From: a virus | Length of the DNA stretch: 41,710 nucleotides | IMG/VR virus record: IMGVR_UViG_3300050119_000083 | Coordinates: 1 to 41,710 of that record | Reading direction: 5' to 3' (one strand) | Shown: positions 32,410 through 39,683 of the stretch, piece after piece | Numbering within the stretch: the stretch's first letter is position 1 | Layout: every line of letters begins with the position of its first letter | The notes under the pieces: model-generated | Seen by the model: the letters and a program-made list of their open reading frames with translations, nothing else | Databases searched by the model: none | What the model was told of the DNA's origin: nothing | Program-made: the position numbers and the translations under genes

Positions 32410-33434
32410 GCGGCCACACCATCAGATTGATCTGCAATTTCAAGTTCCGGAAATGGCGATTTGTCGTCCTCTAATTCAAGTCTTGTCTGCTCTTCTTCTT
32501 TTCTTCCTTCGTATGCGACTTGAATGTTTTTAAGTGCCTGTCGGTAGTATGATGCCTTTAACTCAATGCCGATTGCTTTCCGATTATTTTGTAAGGCACC
32601 ATAGACTTCGCTACCAACGCCCATGAATGGAGTGATTACTGTTTCTCCTGGATTGCTCCAAAGCGTGATAACTCGATCAATCACGTCAAGCTGTAAGGCG
32701 TGAACGTGCTTTTCATCTTCCTCATCTTTCGCCTGTCGAAAAGGAAGTACACGACCAATCCTAACGTCATCCCAAAATGCGGAAGCATACTGTCGCCATA
32801 TCCAATGAGAATAGCGATTTTCAATTTGGTTCCCGGTCCAGCCGCGCCACTTTAGTAACTCAGCTGGCATTTTGCGTTCGCCGGCATATTCCATCAGGCC
32901 AGTTGGATGCGTAATAGGAATTTTGTTTTGGCCCTTGCGGCGAAACACCAAGAGATAATCCGCCGACGCCACGCTGCAACGCGAGGAATCCTCGACAAGC
33001 GAGCGATGCGCCAAATTCTTGGCCATCGTCCGATTGCGAACAGCTAGCGGCTCTTTCCAAATTGCGTAGCGCGCAATGAACTTCCATCCCTCACGCTCAT
33101 GAAGTTCAATAATATCTCCGGGGAAATCAATAAGGTGATCTGTCCCTGAATTTCCTGACGGCACATCCATACAATGAACGGCAGTCATGCGGCCTGGAAG
33201 TGTCAGTCGCGCTAGCTCTTGCACGACAAACGAGTAATGCTCAAAAAATTGTTCGTAATTAATGCAGTTTGAAAGATCGCGTTCAGAACTAGAATAACAA
33301 AATAACCCCCCAAACGGTGGAGAATAGATTGACAGATGAACCTTCTCCGACGGGAAAGATCGCATCACTTCAATGCAATCGGCGTTATAAGCCGCATAGC
33401 GATCAGTAAGTTTTTGGTCGATAACTAAAGCCAT
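32406..33434 (-). CDS. DNA methyltransferase, beta-class, probably N4-cytosine or N6-adenine
   Basis: A 342-aa methyltransferase with motif order of the beta class: catalytic SPPF (38-41) comes before the SAM-binding motif TPFMGVGSEV (268-277). ALQLDVIDRVITLWSNPGETVITPF and the following AIGIELKASYYRQA are typical of the family. SPP[FY] is most common in N4-cytosine enzymes, but N6-adenine cannot be excluded. The target site cannot be read. It overlaps the SNF2-like helicase gene by ten bases, so the two form a pair. No restriction endonuclease gene lies alongside. Confidence 0.85.
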   Translation of the reverse strand: MALVIDQKLTDRYAAYNADCIEVMRSFPSEKVHLSIYSPPFGGLFCYSSSERDLSNCINYEQFFEHYSFVVQELARLTLPGRMTAVHCMDVPSGNSGTDHLIDFPGDIIELHEREGWKFIARYAIWKEPLAVRNRTMAKNLAHRSLVEDSSRCSVASADYLLVFRRKGQNKIPITHPTGLMEYAGERKMPAELLKWRGWTGNQIENRYSHWIWRQYASAFWDDVRIGRVLPFRQAKDEEDEKHVHALQLDVIDRVITLWSNPGETVITPFMGVGSEVYGALQNNRKAIGIELKASYYRQALKNIQVAYEGRKEEEQTRLELEDDKSPFPELEIADQSDGVAA

Positions 33435-34831
33435 GTCGGTGTTCCTTCTTGTTCTCGGAATGCGATGCTTCGATCAACGCCAATGGCGTCGTTCATGTGC
33501 TTTATCAATTCAGTAAACATTTGGTTGGCGGCAGAGGCTTTGCGTTGGAGATTGGCGAGAACATCTTTTTCGCCTTCTGTCGCGATAATATCGGATATAA
33601 CCTCTCGCTTCTGACCAAAACGCCAGCAACGGCGTACACTTTGGTAGTATGCTTCAAAACTATGTGTTGGGAACGATACTGAATGTGCACAGTGCTGAAA
33701 GTTAAGACCCCAAGCACCAATCTTTTCCTTGGTAATCAAGATGCGTGATTTGCCATCAATAAAGGCCAAGAATTTTTCTTCTTTTGCCCCATCGTCGTCA
33801 TTGCCACTGATTTGAATTGCGTCTGGAACGAGAGATTCCAGCTTATTTCCCTCGTCATTTAATTGGCACCAAATAATAGCTGATTGTCCAGTGTCATTGA
33901 CAAGCTTTGCTGCCACTTCACAACGTTCATCGATAGTTCGACGACGTTCCTCGCGCTGCTCACGCAAGCCAATGGCCGGAAGAGCAAATAACATTCCGTC
34001 AGGATTAGTTCTAGAAATTACCTGATGTTGTCGTTCAACTAAAGGCAGCAACAGAAATTGGCCGTCATCGAAGCCAAGATCAGACGGCTTACGTACCGCG
34101 CGTGACCATGAACAAACCCACTTCCAAAACGGCTCTTCAGCATGGCCCTTGAACCGCCATTTTGCATTATCGTCTAGTTGTGAGAATTTTTTGCTGCCAT
34201 GACGATAAACAGATGGTTTGATCGAATTGCCTTGGTTGTTTTTAAAAAATCTAGACAGCATATCCATGTAACCGAGATAGCCAAGGGCTTCGCTACTGGT
34301 TCCTAATTCAATGTATTCATTTGGACTTGGTGTAGCTGTACAAAGAAGCCGATAGCGCATCTTTCGCATGAACTCAGTTATTTCTTGTCGGCGTACTCCA
34401 TCAAATGATTTTAGGATTGCACTTTCGTCGCAGACCGCGCCTGCAAAATCGTTTGGGTCAAAATAATGCAATCGCTCATAGTTGACGATATTGACACCGC
34501 TATGAGGAATACCAAGTTTTGAACGACTGCACTCAATACCGAATTTAGTTCCCTCCCGAATAGTCTGTGAACCAACTGCAAGCGGTGTTAAAATTATTAC
34601 TGGCTTATTTTCTTTTCGAACAACATTTTCAGCCCAAACCAATTGCATCAATGTCTTGCCAAGTCCGGTATCGGCAAATAGCGCAGCTCGACCTTTTTGA
34701 AGCGCCCAGTTCACCAAGGATCGTTGAAAGTCAAAAAGGCAATCAGGCATGTAAATAGGATCGAAACCGTCATACGTGCCGAGTTGGGTCTTTTTGTTTA
34801 AAAATGTTTCGTAGTTATATTGAACAGTCAT
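33425..34831 (-). CDS. SNF2-like helicase paired with the methyltransferase
   Basis: The ATG at 34831 overlaps the stop of the small upstream gene (ATGA) and has GGGGAGAG just before it; an upstream GTG would lie inside that gene. The 468-aa protein has Walker A ADTGLGKT (53-60), DESA in place of DExx (135-138), CTATPSPNEY (motif III), and QSVRRCWRFGQ (motif VI), all of the SNF2 branch of SF2. SNF2 ATPases act as translocases on double-stranded DNA. Its coupling to a methyltransferase suggests joint action on phage or host DNA, for example protection or remodelling during replication. Confidence 0.8.
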   Translation of the reverse strand: MTVQYNYETFLNKKTQLGTYDGFDPIYMPDCLFDFQRSLVNWALQKGRAALFADTGLGKTLMQLVWAENVVRKENKPVIILTPLAVGSQTIREGTKFGIECSRSKLGIPHSGVNIVNYERLHYFDPNDFAGAVCDESAILKSFDGVRRQEITEFMRKMRYRLLCTATPSPNEYIELGTSSEALGYLGYMDMLSRFFKNNQGNSIKPSVYRHGSKKFSQLDDNAKWRFKGHAEEPFWKWVCSWSRAVRKPSDLGFDDGQFLLLPLVERQHQVISRTNPDGMLFALPAIGLREQREERRRTIDERCEVAAKLVNDTGQSAIIWCQLNDEGNKLESLVPDAIQISGNDDDGAKEEKFLAFIDGKSRILITKEKIGAWGLNFQHCAHSVSFPTHSFEAYYQSVRRCWRFGQKREVISDIIATEGEKDVLANLQRKASAANQMFTELIKHMNDAIGVDRSIAFREQEGTPTWL

Positions 34832-34983
34832 CTTACTCTCTCCCCTTTCCCGCACACACACCGAAACTCCATAAACACGGACCATTCGCCGTGCGTGGGG
34901 CCGAGATCGGCGACGACCATCCAGCCCAAATTGAGATAGTCTAAAATGCGTTCGTGTCTAACGTAGCGAAAGGTGCGGGTCAT
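34828..34983 (-). CDS. 51-aa protein overlapping both neighbours
   Basis: A 51-aa gene with ATG overlapping the stop of the TSCPD gene (ATGA) and TGA overlapping the helicase start (ATGA). The product has ERILDYLNLGWMVVADLGPTHGEWSVFMEF then CVCG. The LGWMVVADLGP.HGEWS.LM pattern occurs in small proteins of alphaproteobacterial phages, to my knowledge unnamed. It is short enough to be missed by a 60-codon cut-off. Confidence 0.6.
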   Translation of the reverse strand: MTRTFRYVRHERILDYLNLGWMVVADLGPTHGEWSVFMEFRCVCGKGERVR

Positions 34984-35279
34984 TCTCCCGCCTCCAACAA
35001 ATCCAACAACTTCCCAATCGGGCTAGACGGCGAGCCGTCTCCGTTACGCGTCATCGCTTTTCTTAAAGTCTCAATGTCCGCGCCGTGCTGCAGGGCGATG
35101 CTAACCGCAATCGCAGCGTCTCTAGCCGCCGAGTCCGTTGCCGATCCGGCTTTGGCTGAATTGAGAAAGACTTCGCAGGTGGTCCCGCGAAAGCGTCCGA
35201 CTGTCGCCGTGTAGCGAATGGGTCCGTGATGAAAGTCAAACGTCTCGGCTTCGCGGCGCGCGGGGAGAGTTTGTCTCAC
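34980..35279 (-). CDS. TSCPD-domain-like protein (99 aa)
   Basis: A 99-aa protein resembling the TSCPD domain linked to ribonucleotide reductases: YTATVGRFRGTTCEVFLNSAKAGSATDSAARDAAIAVSIALQHGADIETLRKAM, then GDGSPSSPIGKLLDLL. Stand-alone copies occur in phages of alphaproteobacteria. Here only one cysteine of the eponymous motif is retained, so metal binding is doubtful. A role in nucleotide supply is possible, but no reductase gene is present in the window. Start and stop overlap both neighbouring genes by four bases. Confidence 0.65.
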   Translation of the reverse strand: MRQTLPARREAETFDFHHGPIRYTATVGRFRGTTCEVFLNSAKAGSATDSAARDAAIAVSIALQHGADIETLRKAMTRNGDGSPSSPIGKLLDLLEAGE

Positions 35280-36241
35280 TTCGCGCCTCCATCAACCCAA
35301 GTAGAGCCGTTTGGGAGGCGATAGGTGATTGTTCTTTGGGAAGGGTCAGCGTCTATTTGCTCGCCAGGGACTAGATCGGGAAGGTAAGCGTGATGCGGAC
35401 AGCCGGTTTGTTGCTCATCGTAAGTGAGATCTACTTTATGAAGCGTACAGATAACCCGCGCTCCATCTTCGAAAGAACTGTGCAAACACGTCCGACAATT
35501 CACCCTCGCAAAAGCGCCCTCGTGGCATTGCGCCTTGGCGGGACACCAGCTGCACTTGAAAGCGGATTTGCTAGTTGGATCTTCAAACAGGCGAGCCGGT
35601 GCGCGATCGGACTTGGCGATGCGCTCGATCTTGGCTTCCAAAGCTAGGGAGAAAGCGGCGTCGTATTCGATGCGCTCGGAGTACAGGGACTCGTCGTTTT
35701 TGTTCACAGCGAGGTAGAGCGCGCGCGTCAGAGAGGAAGCTAAAAGGTAAGCCTGCACTTGGGCGAAGTGATCCGGCTTAGAGCGGCGCAGCCCTTCGCC
35801 CTTCGGCGGCGCATGCTTAAGAAGCTCTTTGAAGGAGCGTTCGGAGTGAGATTTGGTCTCGACGACATGCAGCGTCTTCGGCGCTTCCGGCACGCCCAAC
35901 GCGCGACCGTCCATCTTGCCACGCAGCCAGCCCGAGGCGAGTTCGGCGGTGAATTGCTTGCCGGTGGCGGGATCAACGCGCTCGACTTCGATGCCAGCGG
36001 CTTCCAAGTCTGAGAGAAGCCGGTCCTCTTCCCGACGTCCGGTTTCAAAGCGGCGCTCTTTCTGGCCGGTGATTTCTTCTAAAGGTGCCGCCCAGCGAAG
36101 TTTGTAAAATATGGCCCTAGCGCACTCATTCCCCGCGTCGGCCATGCCAACGCCGCGGTTGTCGCCTTGGTGCGACTTGGCGGCTAAGGCTTTGTAGATA
36201 GCCTCGGTAGTGTGGTTGATAGCTTCAGGCAACGGCGGCAT
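35276..36241 (-). CDS. PD-(D/E)XK exonuclease with Fe-S-type cysteines (Cas4/RecB-like)
   Basis: A 321-aa nuclease with GKMDG (D111) and ETK (E128, K130), the PD-(D/E)XK core of RecB-like exonucleases. C40 (GNECARAIFYKLRW) with C230, C233 and C239 (CSWCPAKAQC) form the four-cysteine Fe-S pattern of Cas4/AddB-type enzymes. A second set (C249, C252, C265, C281) may bind zinc and is not part of the usual fold. GGGAGG lies six bases before the ATG. Together with the DUF669 and Sak4-like genes it forms a recombination module in which it would resect DNA ends. Confidence 0.8.
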   Translation of the reverse strand: MPPLPEAINHTTEAIYKALAAKSHQGDNRGVGMADAGNECARAIFYKLRWAAPLEEITGQKERRFETGRREEDRLLSDLEAAGIEVERVDPATGKQFTAELASGWLRGKMDGRALGVPEAPKTLHVVETKSHSERSFKELLKHAPPKGEGLRRSKPDHFAQVQAYLLASSLTRALYLAVNKNDESLYSERIEYDAAFSLALEAKIERIAKSDRAPARLFEDPTSKSAFKCSWCPAKAQCHEGAFARVNCRTCLHSSFEDGARVICTLHKVDLTYDEQQTGCPHHAYLPDLVPGEQIDADPSQRTITYRLPNGSTWVDGGAK

Positions 36242-36278
36242 ACTTGGCCTCCCGATGGCCTTCGGGTCAGAAGGAGAA

Positions 36279-36317
36279 GGGCGGCTGGCTTTGCTTTGAG
36301 AGGTAGGCCAGCCGCCC
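36279..36317 (-). terminator. 11-bp perfect hairpin between DUF669 and exonuclease genes
   Basis: GGGCGGCTGGC (36279-36289) and GCCAGCCGCCC (36307-36317) flank a 17-base loop. On the minus strand it follows the DUF669 stop closely and is followed by TTCTCCTTCT, so it may act as an attenuator that lowers expression of the exonuclease and later genes. Confidence 0.55.
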
Positions 36318-36324
36318 AGTTAAG

Positions 36325-36879
36325 CTAGGCGGTCTTCTTCCAGGGGCGGGCGCCGGGAGCGGTTTGGGCAGTGCCTGCCGTTGGCCGCTCCGCCGTTTGC
36401 GCTCCTGATCGCCGCTCAGTTGGCTGCTGATTAGCTAGGCCGGGCTGCGGCTGCGCCTTCCCCGCTGGCACCGTCCCGCCACGAGGCTTGTAGCGAATCG
36501 CATTCTGCGGGCCATACTGGCCCGACTTGTCCGCCTTGATCGTCACGCGGCCAACAAACGGCTTAAAGTGAAGCTGCTCCGAGTTTTTCAGGTTCGCTAT
36601 GCCAATCGCCAAGCAAAGATCGGCCAAGGCCCGCTGCGCAATCCGCTGAGCATCCGCGTTCTCGTTGCGGATATTCATTCGATCCCAAACCTTGCGATTC
36701 TGGTGGGGTCCGTCGATCACTTCCAAAGTCAGGACAAGTTGATCGCCTGAACCGGATTTTGTTGGTTTGATTTCCGACTCGACAACTTGCATTTGGTAAT
36801 CTCCGGCTGGAATCGGATCAAACGAGCGATCGTCTTCCGGCACGTCGGCGGCATTAAATTCCTGGTCAAGTTCAGCCAT
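36325..36879 (-). CDS. DUF669 single-stranded-DNA-binding-like protein
   Basis: A 184-aa protein of DUF669 type: FNAADVPEDDRSFDPIPAGDYQMQVVESEIKPTKSGSGDQLVLTLEVIDGPHQNRKVWDRMNI, then an Asn/Ala helix and IANLKNSEQLHFKPFVGRVTIKADKSGQYG. These are OB-like single-strand binding proteins found in phage recombination modules. The C-terminal 50 residues are Pro/Gln/Thr rich and disordered, like the tails of SSBs, but lack the acidic tip. AGGAG lies eight bases before the ATG. It sits between the Sak4-like ATPase and the exonuclease, consistent with strand-annealing repair. Confidence 0.75.
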   Translation of the reverse strand: MAELDQEFNAADVPEDDRSFDPIPAGDYQMQVVESEIKPTKSGSGDQLVLTLEVIDGPHQNRKVWDRMNIRNENADAQRIAQRALADLCLAIGIANLKNSEQLHFKPFVGRVTIKADKSGQYGPQNAIRYKPRGGTVPAGKAQPQPGLANQQPTERRSGAQTAERPTAGTAQTAPGARPWKKTA

Positions 36880-36915
36880 TGGAGTTGCTCCTGAAAAGAG
36901 GAAAAGGGGGGAAGG

Positions 36916-37719
36916 TTAAGCAGCAGCACTGCGCTTGATATTCTGTACTTCGTCTTCCGGCTGTGCTGGGAAGTGTGGAGCGAGCAAAGAATAGCCCCGG
37001 CCACGCTCGTACATCAGCTTGTCCGGAATGCCGTAGCGGTTCTTTGCTACGAACGCTGGGCGCGGAGAGGCAAAGATATTTCGATTACCGCCACCGTCAG
37101 CGCGCACTCTGGCCTGTCCTTTGCCTTTGGAGTCATCTTGTTTGATCGTTATGTCTTGGTTCAGGAAAAAGATCGCGTCGACCTCATCCTGAAAGATACC
37201 GACCGCTCGCTTGTGCAAGCGAATATCGAAACGATCATATGAAGACGTCATTGGATCGTTGACGGCGACGATCGCCGAATGAGCGATGTAAACGACGCCC
37301 ATTCCTTTATCGTGGCGAAGTGCGTTGCAGCCTTCGAGCAGGTCGCGCCAGTAATTATCAACACTTACATAGCCACGACCGTATCCCGGTGCCTCGATGG
37401 AGGTCCAATTGTTGTCTGCGCACGCTTTCGCCCAGACCATCGGCTCAAGTTTGTCGAGACTGTCGATGACGACGGTCTGGCCAATGTGTTCCTCGGTGTA
37501 GAGCGCGCCGATCGCGTCCATAACTTCGTCCAAAGAAGTCAGCCGGCCAAAGCTGCTAAGTTCAAGATCGCCGGGTGTGCCGTCTTCAACTTGCAAGAAG
37601 ATTGGATTTGGCCACTCGTTAGCGAGCGTGGTTTTTCCCATGCCGGGTGGCCCGTAAATCAGAACACGCGGAGGCAGCGTCGCAGTTACCCGTTTAAGAT
37701 CGCTTATTTGGATAGCCAT
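36916..37719 (-). CDS. RecA-fold ATPase, Sak4/AAA_24-like
   Basis: A 267-aa P-loop ATPase with Walker A GPPGMGKT (23-30), Walker B VVIDS (83-87), and typical following parts DNYWRDLLEGCNALRHDKGMGVVYIAHSAI and IRLHKRAVGIFQDEVDAIFFLNQD. This is the pattern of AAA_24/Sak4 recombinases, RecA-like proteins that promote strand annealing with an SSB partner. AAGGAG lies eight bases before the ATG. The neighbouring DUF669 and exonuclease genes would supply the SSB and resection functions. Confidence 0.8.
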   Translation of the reverse strand: MAIQISDLKRVTATLPPRVLIYGPPGMGKTTLANEWPNPIFLQVEDGTPGDLELSSFGRLTSLDEVMDAIGALYTEEHIGQTVVIDSLDKLEPMVWAKACADNNWTSIEAPGYGRGYVSVDNYWRDLLEGCNALRHDKGMGVVYIAHSAIVAVNDPMTSSYDRFDIRLHKRAVGIFQDEVDAIFFLNQDITIKQDDSKGKGQARVRADGGGNRNIFASPRPAFVAKNRYGIPDKLMYERGRGYSLLAPHFPAQPEDEVQNIKRSAAA

Positions 37720-37866
37720 TTTACTTCTCCTTAGCGGGCAGTCAGCTGTTGATCTACGGAGAGACCGAAGCGCTGATCTGCGGTGCCGCTTGCAAGTTAG
37801 ACTTGCGCTTCGGCCTCACTGATTCTCTTTGATCGCCGCGCCAATGAAGGCAGCGGCTGGGTAGTG
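37720..37866 (-). promoter_or_regulatory. Structured leader with competing hairpins before the Sak4-like gene
   Basis: Within this noncoding gap CCGAAGCGC (37765-37773) pairs with GCGCTTCGG (37805-37813). A second stem, GCAAGT-TAG-ACTTGC (37792-37806), shares bases 37805-37806 with the first, so both cannot form fully at once. GCGG-TG-CCGC (37780-37789) adds a third. Alternative folds suggest attenuation or an RNA switch between the Acb2-like and Sak4-like genes. No U-tract or known riboswitch consensus was recognised. Confidence 0.45.
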
Positions 37867-38085
37867 CTATATCGGCGTGCCATCGGCCTTCCGGGTAATG
37901 GCAACGTTGGCCCACATCGCGTTGGAACGATGCGCTCGCAGCACAAAGGTCTTGTCGGGGCCATCCGGCAGAAGATCATCTAAAACCTTGGCGTAATTAG
38001 CCGATGCCGTGCGCACCTTAGCCATGGTCTCAATCTGCAGATCTGTTGGCTTGAGATACTCGAAAGTAGATGGATGTAAGCTCAT
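37867..38085 (-). CDS. acb2: Acb2/Tad1-hairpin family protein, probable anti-CBASS cyclic-nucleotide sponge
   Basis: A 72-aa protein with GGAGG seven bases before its ATG. It has the pattern I know from the Acb2_Tad1_hairpin group: TFEYLKPTDLQIETMAKVRTA, a first helix, then LLPDGPDKTFVLRAHRSNAMWANVAITRKADG, a second helix. Phage Acb2 proteins form compact helical hexamers that bind cyclic di- and trinucleotides and so block CBASS defence. Length and pattern fit the family. Which nucleotides this one binds is not readable. It lies in the early operon between VRR-NUC and Sak4-like genes, so it would be made soon after infection, as needed for an anti-defence factor. Confidence 0.7.
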   Translation of the reverse strand: MSLHPSTFEYLKPTDLQIETMAKVRTASANYAKVLDDLLPDGPDKTFVLRAHRSNAMWANVAITRKADGTPI

Positions 38086-38125
38086 GTCATGTCCTCCGGT
38101 TGTCAGTGCTTGTAATAGGCCGTCA

Positions 38126-38608
38126 TCACTTGAGTTGCGCTGCCTTTGGCAGCGGCACGTAATCGTTGGGGAGGCCCTTAAGTTGACCTCCCCTGCGCAC
38201 CCCGAGCCCGTCGGGCCGGGTTAAAAGCGGTTGACTAGTGAAGGAGATTCCGGGGCGAAAAACGTTGAGACCGGCTAGGACGCCGAGTGCTTGATCGAGG
38301 CCGAAAGCAATGAAGTATTTGCCTCCGGCGCGCTCAAAGCGTTCCTGAAAGTCTATTTGATTTTGAGACTGGACTCCGACTTCGGTTTTTAATTCGAGCG
38401 CGACGGCGAGGCCATCAATTACGAACATCCAATCGGCAACGCCGGGCCTGACACCTGCCAGCTTCATAAGATTGGCCGTTCGCTTGTCGCGCTTTCCGCC
38501 GTTGGGAACGTGATGCCATTCGATATCTGGGCGCGCATAGGCTTCTAGAATTTTGCAGGTAGTTTGCTGCAGAGCCTCTTCCGACATTAAGGGAAGGCGG
38601 GCGCTCAT
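38126..38608 (-). CDS. VRR-NUC domain nuclease
   Basis: A 160-aa protein with ATG overlapping the GcrA stop (ATGA). WHHVPNGGKRDKRTANLMKLAGVRPGVADWMF (31-62), then LAVALELKTEVGVQSQNQIDFQERFERAGGKYFIAFG, is a clear VRR-NUC signature with the PD-(D/E)XK residues D59, E72 and K74. Stand-alone phage VRR-NUC proteins cut branched DNA, acting as Holliday-junction-type resolvases. About 60 C-terminal residues lie outside the core. It belongs to the early operon beside recombination genes. Confidence 0.85.
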   Translation of the reverse strand: MSARLPLMSEEALQQTTCKILEAYARPDIEWHHVPNGGKRDKRTANLMKLAGVRPGVADWMFVIDGLAVALELKTEVGVQSQNQIDFQERFERAGGKYFIAFGLDQALGVLAGLNVFRPGISFTSQPLLTRPDGLGVRRGGQLKGLPNDYVPLPKAAQLK

Positions 38609-39027
38609 ATTGCGGCCCTCCGCGTGTGCTTAGGGCAATAAGGGCGATTGAGAAAAAGGTTCGCGGTGGACGATCCACAGAAGAAGAAATTTGGTGTCCC
38701 ATGCGTTCCGAAAGGCCAACGGCACGTCTCGTTTGTCAGTTCTTGAAGAGTGCAAAGTTGATCGGCTTCTACTTGGTCGATTAGTTCCTCAGGAAGAGCA
38801 AGTTCGGCATTCGTTGGAAACGGAAATTTTTTCTTAATGTGCTTCCTTGGTGCCTTTGGCTTTGGCTCATTGGCGAACTTTCGCTTTGGAAAGCCGCAAC
38901 GATGAACGATGCCGATTATCGCGTTGCGTGTGTTGCCGACTTCGTGAGCTATCTGGCTGGCGGAAGAACCTCCGTCCCAAAGAATACGGACCTGTTCTTT
39001 TCTCTCATCGGTCCAAAAAGATAACAT
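38605..39027 (-). CDS. gcrA: GcrA-family cell-cycle transcription regulator
   Basis: A 140-aa protein starting SFWTDERKEQVRILWDGGSSASQIAHEV, then NTRNAIIGIVHRCGFPKR, the DNA-binding part that defines GcrA. A basic Lys/Pro linker (51-72) follows, and the C-terminal part has C92, C102 (TCRWPFG), C117 (FFFCG) and C131 (YCPKH), as in the sigma-70-interacting domain of GcrA. In Caulobacter, GcrA joins sigma-70 RNA polymerase and activates promoters with methylated GANTC sites. A phage copy in the early operon could redirect host cell-cycle transcription or serve phage promoters. The ribosome site is GGGGAGG five bases before the ATG. Length (140 aa) is somewhat less than that of typical chromosomal GcrA. 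Confidence 0.85.
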   Translation of the reverse strand: MLSFWTDERKEQVRILWDGGSSASQIAHEVGNTRNAIIGIVHRCGFPKRKFANEPKPKAPRKHIKKKFPFPTNAELALPEELIDQVEADQLCTLQELTNETCRWPFGTHGTPNFFFCGSSTANLFLNRPYCPKHTRRAAI

Positions 39028-39041
39028 CGGCCCCTCCCCGC

Positions 39042-39683
39042 TTAGTTGATCGTTTGCGTGCTACTAGCTTGCAAAGCTTTTAGGCGGCGCTCCAAATTAT
39101 AAGTATGATTTTCAGATACGGCATGTTCTTGAATGATAGCAAGCACAGCATCGGCGTCATTTTGCGCTTGCACCAAAGCTTTTTGAATGGCGCTATACGC
39201 GGCATCAATCAAATTAAAATATGTGCTAACCATAAGAATGTTTGGACGATACTTCAGGCTCCAAAGCGTGCCTGTCTTCAGTCCCAATGCCGCGTCTATT
39301 TCTGATAAACGTGAAAGCGCGTCGGCCCCAAATAGCAACGGCGCATAACGAAAAATAAAGGAGCATAATTCTTGTGCTTGCCGATCCCATTGATCCAATT
39401 CTTTTTTCTCGCATTCAATGACTGGCAATCCATGTTTGAAAACATCTGCAATAAGAACCCGAAGTTCTTCGCAATCACGAAACCATTCTCCAGCGATATG
39501 AAGATGAACTAGGCTTTTATGCAACAATCGTTCCTGATCTCTATTTCCAGGAACGTGCGCTATTAATTCAAGCTTATTCGGCGACGCGCTTTTCAAGTTA
39601 AAAAGCCGCTTAGAAAGCTTGCTGGAATATCCAATTTTGACGGCCCCATAGCCATTTGAGACAAAATAAACGACCTCACTCAT
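39042..39683 (-). CDS. GIY-YIG-type protein (T5orf172/MUG113-like)
   Basis: A 213-aa protein with ATG overlapping the upstream stop (ATGA). Residues 4-70 (VVYFVSNGYGAVKIGYS, KRLFNLKSASPNKLELIAHVPG, ERLLHKSLVHLHIAGEWFR) match the T5orf172/MUG113 branch of the GIY-YIG nuclease fold. The second half is helical with coiled-coil character and no known motif. Phage members of this branch are mostly uncharacterised; some lie next to DNA-binding domains and are thought to be nucleases or regulators. It may cut host DNA or act in recombination. Confidence 0.7.
   Translation of the reverse strand: MSEVVYFVSNGYGAVKIGYSSKLSKRLFNLKSASPNKLELIAHVPGNRDQERLLHKSLVHLHIAGEWFRDCEELRVLIADVFKHGLPVIECEKKELDQWDRQAQELCSFIFRYAPLLFGADALSRLSEIDAALGLKTGTLWSLKYRPNILMVSTYFNLIDAAYSAIQKALVQAQNDADAVLAIIQEHAVSENHTYNLERRLKALQASSTQTIN

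Noticed and set aside
37797-37979. 60-codon minus-strand ORF overlapping the end of the Acb2-like gene
   Set aside because: It lies in another frame of the acb2 coding sequence, has no ribosome site, and its tail covers the structured leader.
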